Translations under genes and position numbers: made by a program
NCBI GenBank assembly: GCA_018056705.1
Contig: JAGPFE010000005.1
Location: 21,523 to 85,522, forward strand
Length of the DNA: 64,000 bases
Reading direction: 5' to 3'
From: Candidatus Hydrogenedentota bacterium
GTDB taxonomy: Bacteria; Hydrogenedentota; Hydrogenedentia; Hydrogenedentales; CAITNO01
The notes under the pieces: generated by a model
Databases searched by the model: none
Told to the model about the DNA's origin: nothing
What the model saw: the letters and a program-made list of their open reading frames with translations, nothing else
Shown: positions 47,102-54,799 of the stretch, piece after piece
How the letters are laid out: every line of letters begins with the position of its first letter
Numbering within the stretch: the first letter of the stretch is position 1

Positions 47102-48145
47102 GTGAACGGATTACGGTTCCGATGGCGCGCGATAGTGGCGGGGCTGTTCGCGCTGTTAAGCGCGCTGTCTGCGGTGGCGATCGCGCCCGTTTCGCCGGGA
47201 GCAATGCCGCCCCACCCGGCCGTGTCCCGGGTTTACCGGGAAGGCGTGTTTTCCGTGTATCACGCCGGGGAGGATGCCGCGCTGGCGGAACGAATCGGCC
47301 ACTGGCTGACCCAGGCCACGAAAGAACTGGACCCCATCCTGCCGATAGGTCCGGATCTGGTAACCGTAATCCTGGCACCGGATATCAACGTGTTCATGTT
47401 TTTCGCGCGGAACTGGCGGGCTGGCCAGGTGGTAGGCCTCGCGTCACCGGACAAGGGGCTGATTGTTCTCATGTCGCCCCGGAATCGCCCCGCGGGGGAT
47501 GACCTGAAGGCCACCGTGATACACGAACTGACCCACGTCCTGCTGGCCCGCAATACCCGAGACGAATACCTGCCCCGCTGGCTCAACGAGGGCGTGGCCA
47601 TGCTGGTTTCCGGCGAGTATTTCATCGCGTCGCCCATTACCGTGGGTCGGATGTTTCTGGAAAACCGGATGATTCCCTATCGCGACCTGGATTTCGCGTT
47701 TCTGAATCCCGGCGAGGAGATGGTGTTCAACGACGCGTACGCCCAGGCCCTTTCCATGACCCGTTTTTTGCGGCGCAGACTGGGAGAGGACCGTTTCTGG
47801 CAGGTAGTCCGGCACACCCGGGACATGCCTTTTGCCGACGCGCTGCGCGAATATGGCGGCCTGACCGTGCTCGAATTCTGGGACGCCTACCGCCGTTCCC
47901 TGTGGGTGGTTGCCGTGGTCGGGATCCTGGCGTCCGGGTCGCTGTTTGGACCGATAGCCCTGCTGTCCCTGTTGACCTGGTGGCGGATCCGCCGTCGGAA
48001 CCAGCGGGTGATCGAGCGTTGGGAAGAAGAAGAACGGGCCGAGCGGGAAGACCGGTCGCGGGGACTTCCTCCCATCATGTCGTGGGAAGAGGTCATGAAC
48101 GACCCGGACGCCTACATCCCCGGCATCGACGATGAAGAGGATTGA
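47102..48145 (+). CDS. Membrane-anchored gluzincin-type metalloprotease (peptidase MA-like)
   Basis: From the GTG chosen here the protein has 347 residues. It has an N-terminal signal/anchor segment (about 9-27) and a metalloprotease domain with zinc motif HELTH (about 141-145) in VIHELTHVLLA. LPRWLNEGVA, with the third ligand Glu near 163, is the gluzincin pattern of peptidase MA-like proteins. A transmembrane helix at about 260-285 and a charged cytoplasmic tail (RWEEEERAEREDRSRG) follow. The protease domain is therefore predicted to be periplasmic. The start is uncertain: an in-frame GTG at 47072 would add ten residues and the frame is open further back into the divergent gene. It may process envelope proteins. 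Confidence 0.78.
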   Translation: MNGLRFRWRAIVAGLFALLSALSAVAIAPVSPGAMPPHPAVSRVYREGVFSVYHAGEDAALAERIGHWLTQATKELDPILPIGPDLVTVILAPDINVFMFFARNWRAGQVVGLASPDKGLIVLMSPRNRPAGDDLKATVIHELTHVLLARNTRDEYLPRWLNEGVAMLVSGEYFIASPITVGRMFLENRMIPYRDLDFAFLNPGEEMVFNDAYAQALSMTRFLRRRLGEDRFWQVVRHTRDMPFADALREYGGLTVLEFWDAYRRSLWVVAVVGILASGSLFGPIALLSLLTWWRIRRRNQRVIERWEEEERAEREDRSRGLPPIMSWEEVMNDPDAYIPGIDDEED

Positions 48146-48158
48146 AGCGGGGCGTCAA

Positions 48159-49460
48159 TCAGGAATGGACGTACTCGTCAATGGACTTGCGCAACGTTTG
48201 GAAGATCCACCGGCGCTTTGCGTCGTCTGACTCCAGCAGGGTCACCCTGAACCCGTCGTGACGGCAATGGAATCCCGTCAGGGGGACTACCACGATACCG
48301 GTCGCGCCCATCAGGTAATACACGAACCGTTTGTCGGCAGGCACATTCTGGACCAGTTCTTCGATACGCTCGCGGATGACCGGGTTTTCGATGCGCAGTT
48401 TCTGGTGACTGTTGAGCACGCCTTCTTTAAACATAACGGTCAGGTAGAACGCGCCACCGGGCTTGTTCACCACCACCGCGTCGCATCCATCAAACGCCTT
48501 GACCGCTTCTTCGGCCCGCTGTTCGAAGATGGAGGCCCGATGATGCAGGTGATCCTTGTATCGCGGGTCTCCGAAGATTTTCGGAATGGACATCTGGGGT
48601 AGGGTGGTCGAGCAGACCTCGAGTCGTTTGGCCGCCAGGATGCTGTCCACGTAATCGCTGAAGTTCTGGTCCCTTTTTCGATTGAGCACCTCGATCCACC
48701 CGCAACGGGCCCCGGGCCAGGGATATTCCTTGCTGATGCCCCGCATGGCGATGGCGGGCACGTCTTGTGCCCATTGGCTCATGTGCAGGTGGGGCTGCCC
48801 CGGGAAAGTGATGTGGGCATATATTTCGTCGGCGATCAGGAACAGGTCGTGTTCCTGGGCGATCTTCACAATTTCGTCCAAGATTTCCCTCGGCCAGACC
48901 ACGCCCGTTGGGTTGTCCGGCGACAGGATCAGGATTCCCGCGATGGAGTCGTTGTACTTGACCTTGTTCCGGATGTCGTCGACGTCCGGGAGCCAGCCGT
49001 TGTAGGGATCCAAGTCATACGTGACGTGGTTGTATCCCGAGTGGGCGGCTTCCGCGGAAGAGTGCGTGCTGTATGCCGGCGAGGGTCCAAGCACCCGGGC
49101 TTCCCGTTTCAGGAAGCCGTACACCTTTTCCACCGCGTCCCCCACGCCGTTGAAAAAGATGATATCGTCCGGCGAAATCTGCACCCCGTTTTTCCGCCGG
49201 TTGACCGATTCCGCGAGGAATTCCCGCGTGGCAATGACACCGGCCGTGTCACAATACCCGTAACTGGCGGGTTCTTCCAGCAACTGGTGAAGGATCTGCC
49301 GGATCCACTCGGGAGGCACCTCGCCTTTTTCAATCGGATCCCCGATGTTTTCCCAGACGATACGCTGTCCCAGCGAGCGAATCTGCCGGGCGGTGATCAC
49401 GATTTCCCGGATCTCGTATCGCAGGTTTCCCGCGCCCTCATGAACGATATTTCGCCGCAT
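48159..49460 (-). CDS. PLP-dependent aminotransferase, class I/II
   Basis: The 433-residue cytoplasmic fold-type I aminotransferase has YGYCDTAGVIATREFLAE, the cofactor-binding SPDNPTGVVWP, IADEIYAHITFPG and the PLP lysine K244 in GISKEYPWPGARCGW. The C-terminal GFRVTLLESDD supplies the conserved carboxylate-binding Arg. Overall it resembles alanine/aspartate aminotransferases of the AlaA-like group; the amino acid specificity cannot be assigned. AAGGA precedes the ATG. Monocistronic on the minus strand, divergent from rpsT. Confidence 0.92.
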   Translation of the reverse strand: MRRNIVHEGAGNLRYEIREIVITARQIRSLGQRIVWENIGDPIEKGEVPPEWIRQILHQLLEEPASYGYCDTAGVIATREFLAESVNRRKNGVQISPDDIIFFNGVGDAVEKVYGFLKREARVLGPSPAYSTHSSAEAAHSGYNHVTYDLDPYNGWLPDVDDIRNKVKYNDSIAGILILSPDNPTGVVWPREILDEIVKIAQEHDLFLIADEIYAHITFPGQPHLHMSQWAQDVPAIAMRGISKEYPWPGARCGWIEVLNRKRDQNFSDYVDSILAAKRLEVCSTTLPQMSIPKIFGDPRYKDHLHHRASIFEQRAEEAVKAFDGCDAVVVNKPGGAFYLTVMFKEGVLNSHQKLRIENPVIRERIEELVQNVPADKRFVYYLMGATGIVVVPLTGFHCRHDGFRVTLLESDDAKRRWIFQTLRKSIDEYVHS

Positions 49461-49534
49461 AATGAGAAGTCCTTACCTTTTCATTTTCGGAAAATGACGC
49501 GATCCCCCTCGCTTGCTGTTACCCTGCCCTGTTT

Positions 49535-49563
49535 TTGCGGACTGACGTCCGTGACCTTATGAT
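49535..49563 (+). promoter_or_regulatory. rpsT: Candidate rpsT promoter
   Basis: TTGCGG (49535-49540), a 17-base spacer and TATGAT (49558-49563) form a reasonable sigma-70 promoter that would give a leader of about 135 bases. A second candidate, the extended -10 TGCTACCAT at 49628-49636, would give a leader of about 60 bases. Both lie upstream of the hairpin at 49661. Confidence 0.45.
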
Positions 49564-49660
49564 ACGCCTTTGTCCGGGTTATGGTCAAAGCATTCCCTTC
49601 GGGGAGTTGCGCCGGGAGACCCGCGTCTGCTACCATATGGGTGGTTGAAGCACGGTAAGC

Positions 49661-49689
49661 CACGCCCGGACGCGCGGGCGTGTTTTTTT
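49661..49689 (+). terminator. rpsT: Intrinsic terminator inside the rpsT leader (attenuator candidate)
   Basis: CACGCCCG (49661-49668) pairs perfectly with CGGGCGTG (49675-49682) across a six-base loop and is followed by seven T residues (49683-49689). It is plus-strand oriented, lies downstream of both promoter candidates and two bases before the S20 ribosome binding site, and there is no upstream plus-strand gene nearby for it to terminate. Confidence 0.75.
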
Positions 49690-49703
49690 CGGAGCGGATT
49701 ATC

Positions 49704-49988
49704 ATGGCAAATATCAAGTCGCAGATCAAGCGTATCCGGACGAACGAAAAGCGTCGGTTGCGGAACCAGTCGGTGCGTTCCCGCATGAAGACGATGGTGA
49801 AAAAGGCGGTGGTCGCTCAATCGGCTACTGCTGGGGACGCGGAGCGTCAGGCCGCCCTGGTCGCCGCGATTTCCGCGATCGATCGGGCCGCCGCCAAGGG
49901 CGTGATTCATCCCAACGCGGCCGCGCGAAAAAAGTCCAGCCTGATGCGCCAGGTTCAAAAACTGGCCGGAGGCGCGGTGGCGTCCTGA
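49704..49988 (+). CDS. rpsT: 30S ribosomal protein S20
   Basis: The 94-residue, strongly basic protein starts MANIKSQIKRIRTNEKRRLRN, the S20 hallmark, and ends with AAARKKSSLMRQVQKL. It binds 16S rRNA in the body of the 30S subunit. ATG 49704 is preceded by GGAG at nine bases and matches the family start; an upstream in-frame ATG at 49680 lies inside the terminator hairpin. Monocistronic: promoters and an attenuator-like hairpin lie upstream and a strong intrinsic terminator follows. Confidence 0.97.
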   Translation: MANIKSQIKRIRTNEKRRLRNQSVRSRMKTMVKKAVVAQSATAGDAERQAALVAAISAIDRAAAKGVIHPNAAARKKSSLMRQVQKLAGGAVAS

Positions 49989-50035
49989 GTTGTTCGTGAA
50001 TGGCCACCCCACCTGGTGGTGGCAGTAAATATCGA

Positions 50036-50075
50036 AATGAGAGGCCTGAGTATTCAGGCCTCTCATTGTTTTTTT
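50036..50075 (+). terminator. Strong intrinsic terminator after rpsT
   Basis: AATGAGAGGCCTGA (50036-50049) and its perfect complement TCAGGCCTCTCATT (50054-50067) flank a GTAT loop and are followed by GTTTTTTT. It is a textbook terminator 48 bases after the S20 stop. Confidence 0.95.
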
Positions 50076-50152
50076 GCATGACATGATTCCCGGGCTTTCC
50101 CGCTCCGGTATACTGACGGTGACAGATGATGCCTACCCCAGAGGAGTATCCC

Positions 50153-52972
50153 ATGCGCGTGATGCCGTTTCGCGTCCCTTGTGGTCTTGTGCCGTTACTT
50201 TTTCTGGTGACGCTGGCGGGAGGAGGAACCTCCCATGCCGTAAATGATGTTTATCGCGGGGCCGCCGATGACCAACTTGTCGCGGCGACCACGCCCGCGG
50301 GCGGTGAAAGCGCGGCCACGTCTCCAACGCCGCCCCTGGCAACCGATCCCAGGACAGCCGGCATGGAAGCGTATGACAGGAACGAACTGGACAAGGCCGC
50401 GCCCCTTCTCCGGGAAGCCGCGGCCCTGGATCCCAACGACCTCGAAGTGATCCGCCGTCTCGGGTTCGCGCTCAAGGAGACGGGACGTTACGAGGAAGCC
50501 CTCGAGGTGCTGGGACGGGTGGTGGCCGCGGCCCCGGACGATTATTATCACTGGTGGTGGCTGTCGGATACCCAGCGTCTGCTCGGCCGCTACGCGGAAG
50601 CGCTGAAAAGCATGGAGCGGTCCCTCCGCCTGGCAACCCCGGACCTGCGGGAAGAACTGCAGGAATATGTCGATTACACCGCACGGCTGGCCGCCACGGA
50701 CCGGACCTGGGAAAATGCCGCCATTCACGTGGCTTTCGCGGAACGGCATCGGGCCAATCGCCGGGTGCGTCGCCAGATCGCGGAACTGACGACGGCGTTA
50801 TCGCTTTGCCCGGAAACTGCCCCGGATGACCGGGAAGGTCAGGCCCGCAAGGCAAACATCTGCCAGCAGTTGGGCATCCAGCACGTGTACATCGAAGAAC
50901 CAGAAATCGCGGTGGACTGGTTTTCCGAGGCCGCGCGCCTCGCCGAAGCGGCATCGTATCCCGGGGACCGACTGCAGGCGCTCAAGGAATGGGCGGGTGC
51001 CCTGTGGGCCATTGCCCGCCAGCAGCCTGACCAGGCCGTGCCCCTGCTGAAACGGGCGGCTGAATGCTACACCGTTGCCCTCGGCCTCGCGCTTGAAATC
51101 AAGGATGTTCCACAGGAACGCCAGACCCGTGCGTTGTTGCTGCGGGTCAAGGGACGGCTGAGCGCGCCGGATGATCCTGATCTGGTCGCGTTACGGGAAC
51201 GGAATGCGAAGGAAGTGCCATGGAAAGGGCCGGTCAACGAATTTTCCACGGCCGAGGCCGTGATGGCCGAAGCCGAACTGCGGGCCCGGGAAGGGGACTA
51301 CGCCGGGGCGCGGATTCTCCTCGAAATGGCCATGCCCTATTACGACGAATCTACCTACCTGGCGGATTATCACCGTTTCACCGAGCTTCAGTTGCTGCTT
51401 TCAAACGTCTGGACGCGCCTCGAACAGCCCGCCGCCGCCCTGGAATGTGTCGAAAAAGCGCGAAAAAAGGCGGAAGAAGCCCGAAAATTCATCGACTTTG
51501 ACGCGTTTAACCGGGGCCAGGGCGCGATGCTGTCGCGGCACATGGCCTGCGCGGGCATCCGGGCCATGGCGGCCGCCGGGGGACCGGGCGATCCCATGCT
51601 GACCGCCGCGGAACAGGCTTTCGAACGCGCCCTGTACTACCAGGCGCGGGTGCTGCTTTCCGACGATGCCCCCCGTCGGGATATCGCGGGCGAAGCCATG
51701 GCTATCCGCGCGCGGTTGCCCCTGCTCGAGGCCCGGCTGACCGACGCCGAAAACCAGGGGAATGCTCCTGAAGCGGAACGGTTGCGGCAGCGGATCGCCC
51801 GGGACCGGGATCGCCTGGCGTGGATCGATGGCCCTTCCGCCGAGGACCTTGCCCTGTTGCGGGACTACCGGCCCGCGCCCGTGCTGGGTGGTGAGCGGTT
51901 CCGCAAGAGTCTCGCGCCCGGGGTAACCGTGCTGCACCTGCTGAGTGACCCGTACGGGACCATGGCCGTACTGACTACCGCGGAGAAGTCCGTGGCGGTC
52001 TCGTGCCCCCTCACTGATGCTGATGCCGTGGTTCTAGCCGCGCGTCTCCAGCAGGGTGGAGACGAGGGCGCGAAGGCGCTGGAAGAGGTCCGGAAACGGA
52101 TTGTAGATCCCGTCATGGAACGCGCCCGCGAGCGATCCACGACGACCTTGGTCATTTGCGCCGACCCATGGGTCGGGCAATTGCCCCTGAACGCGTTGTT
52201 TGAGTCGGTCGACGGGGACAAGGTCCTTATTCGGGCAACCCGTCTCGCCTATGCCAGCCAACTGGAGGCATCGCCCTTGCCGACGATACCACTGAAAACG
52301 CTGGCCTCCGATGCATCGGCCCGATCCTGTCCGGCTTTTGCCGGCCTGATCGACGCCTGGGTCGCGAAGCAGGGCAAGGTGGTGGACACGCCTGACCCTG
52401 AAGGGTTCATGCTCCTGGCACCGACCGTGCGCCAGTCGGCGACGGACCCCCTGTTCTGTCGCGTCATCCTGGGTGACGCGGGTGACTTCACGATCGCCCG
52501 GCTCTTGCGGGATAAGCCATGGAAAGCCCAGGCTTTGCTCATGGCCTGGAACGCCCCGGACGGCGAGGGAATCACCCTGCGGTCCGACCTGTCGCTGCTG
52601 TTGTCGGAGGTGGCCCGGATGTCAGGATGTGCCGCCCTCCTCTTGCCGGGCTGGCAGGTGCCACCGGAAACCACAGCCGCTTTTTACGCGGCCCTGGCGG
52701 GATGGCTGGAGGTTCAGGCCTTCCCCGACGCGGTCGCCCTAGCCCGGCAGGCTGTCTGCCTGGCCCGGCCGGGGGATACCGGGTACCTGGCGTTTACCTG
52801 CTGGGGCGTGGCGGGGGTACCAGGACCTGCGGCGGACGCCCCGGCACCGACGGACCAGGCCACAGATACGGAGTCTTCCCCTCCCGGCGCGGCGTCAGCG
52901 GAAGCCCCCAGCCAGCGCGAAGCGGATGCCGGGAACACGGAAGAAAACCCGGCTGTTACCCCGGGGACGTGA
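50153..52972 (+). CDS. Exported TPR protein with a degenerate CHAT domain
   Basis: The 939-residue protein begins with a signal peptide (about 1-28). TPR units follow at about 60-160 (NELDKAAPLLREAAALDPND and RYEEALEVLGRVVAAAPDD) with further helical repeats to about 560. A CHAT domain (caspase-like) spans about 585-905. CHAT structural landmarks are clear: LVICADPWVGQLPLNALF, RATRLAYASQLEASPL, and the terminal ALLLPGWQVPPETTAAFYAALAGWLE with DAVALARQAV. At the catalytic positions the usual His-Gly segment is missing and the ACxT cysteine motif reads MAWNAPD, so proteolysis is unlikely. A Pro/Ala-rich tail follows. GAGGAG precedes the chosen ATG. First gene of a five-gene operon that includes HtrA proteins. 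Confidence 0.85.
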   Translation: MRVMPFRVPCGLVPLLFLVTLAGGGTSHAVNDVYRGAADDQLVAATTPAGGESAATSPTPPLATDPRTAGMEAYDRNELDKAAPLLREAAALDPNDLEVIRRLGFALKETGRYEEALEVLGRVVAAAPDDYYHWWWLSDTQRLLGRYAEALKSMERSLRLATPDLREELQEYVDYTARLAATDRTWENAAIHVAFAERHRANRRVRRQIAELTTALSLCPETAPDDREGQARKANICQQLGIQHVYIEEPEIAVDWFSEAARLAEAASYPGDRLQALKEWAGALWAIARQQPDQAVPLLKRAAECYTVALGLALEIKDVPQERQTRALLLRVKGRLSAPDDPDLVALRERNAKEVPWKGPVNEFSTAEAVMAEAELRAREGDYAGARILLEMAMPYYDESTYLADYHRFTELQLLLSNVWTRLEQPAAALECVEKARKKAEEARKFIDFDAFNRGQGAMLSRHMACAGIRAMAAAGGPGDPMLTAAEQAFERALYYQARVLLSDDAPRRDIAGEAMAIRARLPLLEARLTDAENQGNAPEAERLRQRIARDRDRLAWIDGPSAEDLALLRDYRPAPVLGGERFRKSLAPGVTVLHLLSDPYGTMAVLTTAEKSVAVSCPLTDADAVVLAARLQQGGDEGAKALEEVRKRIVDPVMERARERSTTTLVICADPWVGQLPLNALFESVDGDKVLIRATRLAYASQLEASPLPTIPLKTLASDASARSCPAFAGLIDAWVAKQGKVVDTPDPEGFMLLAPTVRQSATDPLFCRVILGDAGDFTIARLLRDKPWKAQALLMAWNAPDGEGITLRSDLSLLLSEVARMSGCAALLLPGWQVPPETTAAFYAALAGWLEVQAFPDAVALARQAVCLARPGDTGYLAFTCWGVAGVPGPAADAPAPTDQATDTESSPPGAASAEAPSQREADAGNTEENPAVTPGT

Positions 52973-52988
52973 TGGAATCGCGAAATCT

Positions 52989-53420
52989 ATGCCTCGTTTT
53001 CCGGTGACCCCTCAAAAACAGCAGGAACTGGTGGAGCGCATGGCCGCCTGCGGGTTGAATGAACAGGATCTTGAAGAACAGTTCGTGACCGCCCGCGGTC
53101 CCGGCGGCCAGAAAACCAACCATACCGCCACGGCGGTGCGGCTGCGTCACCTGCCCACCGGCCTTGAAGTAAAATGGGGCACGGAACGGTCCCAGGGCCT
53201 GAACCGTTTTTTCGCGCGCCGCCGCCTGTGTGAACTGCTGGAGTCCGCGCGCCTGGGGCATCAGGCGCCTGCCGAACGAAAAGCCGAAAAGATCCGGCGT
53301 CAGAAAAAGCGGCGCGCCCGGCGTTCCAGCCTGAAACAACCTGGAAAGGGCGCGGGAGCGGGTGGGGAGGAGATAACACCGGTCGAACGCGTGCCTGGCC
53401 ATAAGGAGAACCAGTCGTGA
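52989..53420 (+). CDS. Release factor-like peptidyl-tRNA hydrolase (GGQ protein)
   Basis: The 143-residue protein consists of the class I release factor catalytic domain alone. The GGQ loop is in TARGPGGQKTNHTATAVRL (Gly39-Gln41), followed by VKWGTERSQGLNRFFARRRL and a basic tail. It lacks codon-recognition domains, as do ArfB/YaeJ and the mitochondrial C12orf65-type rescue factors, so it may release peptides from stalled ribosomes. ATG 52989 follows the CHAT gene stop by 16 bases, and the stop overlaps the HtrA GTG by four bases. A cytoplasmic translation factor inside an envelope protein operon is odd. Confidence 0.9.
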   Translation: MPRFPVTPQKQQELVERMAACGLNEQDLEEQFVTARGPGGQKTNHTATAVRLRHLPTGLEVKWGTERSQGLNRFFARRRLCELLESARLGHQAPAERKAEKIRRQKKRRARRSSLKQPGKGAGAGGEEITPVERVPGHKENQS

Positions 53421-54799
53421 AACAAGGTCTTGATATGCGGCCCCGCGGCGGGTTGGTGCCGGTTTGTGTGCTGCTGTTTTTGCACGTCGCGCTGGCAGGA
53501 TGCGCCACGGTGGGGCGTCCCGAGGGGGCGGTACTGCGGGCCCGGGAACGGGTCTCTCCCGCACTCGTGCACATTCGCCCCGTCAAGGAGGTGTTCCAGA
53601 CCGGCAAGCGTACCGAGATGCTCGCCGTGGGCAGTGGTTTTATCATCAGTCCCGACGGGTACGTGGTGACCAATGAGCACGTCGCCGGCGACAGCACCTC
53701 GGTGCAGTGCGTGCTGAGCGACAACCGCGAACTCGACGCCCAGGTGGTCGGCACCGACCCGGATACCGATATTGCCGTGCTGAAACTGCAAGGCGAGGGC
53801 CCTTTTCCCTTCGTGAATTGGGGCCAGTCCGGCTCCATTGAATCGGGCCAGGTGGCCCTCGCGTTCGGCAGTCCTCATGGCCTGTCCCGTTCGGTTTCCA
53901 TGGGCATCGTCAGCATGACCGATCGGAACCTGGACGAGGAGGGGGCGAGTCCCGCTCCTTACAACAATTTCATCCAGACCGATGCCGCCATCAATCCCGG
54001 TAACAGCGGAGGTCCCCTCGTGAACATTCGCGGCGAGGTCATTGGCGTCAACGCCCGCATGTTGCGGGGAGCCGAAAACGTGGGCTTCGCGATTCCGGCG
54101 GACATCGCGCGCGCGGTGGTTGACGCCATTATCCGGGAAGGGCGCGTGCGTCGGAGTTATTTCGGTTTCGAGTTGCAGGAAATGACCGCCCGCAGCATGG
54201 ATCCTGGGCGGCAGGGCGTGCTGATCGCCGGGGTGGACCGGTTTTCTCCCGCCGCCGAGGCGGACATCCGCCCCGGGGACGTGCTGGTGGCCGTGAACGG
54301 CAAGCCGGTTAACGCGCGGTGGCGCGAAGACCTGCCCGCCGTACGGCGGCTGATTGCCGAACTGCCCGTGGGGGACCCCGCCCGGCTGACCATCAACCGT
54401 AATGGCGAGCAGCGGGAAGTGACCGTGACGTCCGTGGAAAAAACCGACGCCCGCGGCAAGCAGGAAGCCTTCGAATTGTGGGGCCTCAGCGTTGCCGAGG
54501 TGACCCAGGAAGTTGCCCGTCGCGCCCAGTTGTCAAAACCCACCGGCGTGCTGGTGATCGGCGTGTCACCGGGCGCTCCGGCCGGATGGGCGGGGCTGCA
54601 GCCCGGCGACATCATCCTGACCATGGACGGGGAAACGGTCGAGGATTTCAATGCCTTCAAGCGCCTGTACGACCAGCGGCTGCAGGACAACCGGCGCCAA
54701 GTGATGCTTTTTGTGCAGCGGGGCGCCCTGACCCGTTTCGTGCTGGTCAACCTGGAACAGGCGTCCACGGAACAGGAGGACACACGCGGCCATGAATAA
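53417..54799 (+). CDS. HtrA/Deg-family serine protease lipoprotein with two PDZ domains
   Basis: This 460-residue protein has a GTG start overlapping the previous stop and a very strong AAGGAG site. A lipobox (ALAGC, Cys near 29) predicts lipid anchoring, unusual for Deg proteases, which are usually soluble. The protease triad is intact: His in TNEHVAG (about 89), Asp in DTDIAVLKL (about 118) and Ser in NPGNSGGPL (about 198). PDZ1 lies at about 250-340 and PDZ2 at about 365-455 (GAPAGWAGLQPGDIILTMDGE). It should degrade or sense misfolded envelope proteins. It overlaps the next, degenerate paralogue by eight bases. Confidence 0.93.
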   Translation: MKQGLDMRPRGGLVPVCVLLFLHVALAGCATVGRPEGAVLRARERVSPALVHIRPVKEVFQTGKRTEMLAVGSGFIISPDGYVVTNEHVAGDSTSVQCVLSDNRELDAQVVGTDPDTDIAVLKLQGEGPFPFVNWGQSGSIESGQVALAFGSPHGLSRSVSMGIVSMTDRNLDEEGASPAPYNNFIQTDAAINPGNSGGPLVNIRGEVIGVNARMLRGAENVGFAIPADIARAVVDAIIREGRVRRSYFGFELQEMTARSMDPGRQGVLIAGVDRFSPAAEADIRPGDVLVAVNGKPVNARWREDLPAVRRLIAELPVGDPARLTINRNGEQREVTVTSVEKTDARGKQEAFELWGLSVAEVTQEVARRAQLSKPTGVLVIGVSPGAPAGWAGLQPGDIILTMDGETVEDFNAFKRLYDQRLQDNRRQVMLFVQRGALTRFVLVNLEQASTEQEDTRGHE

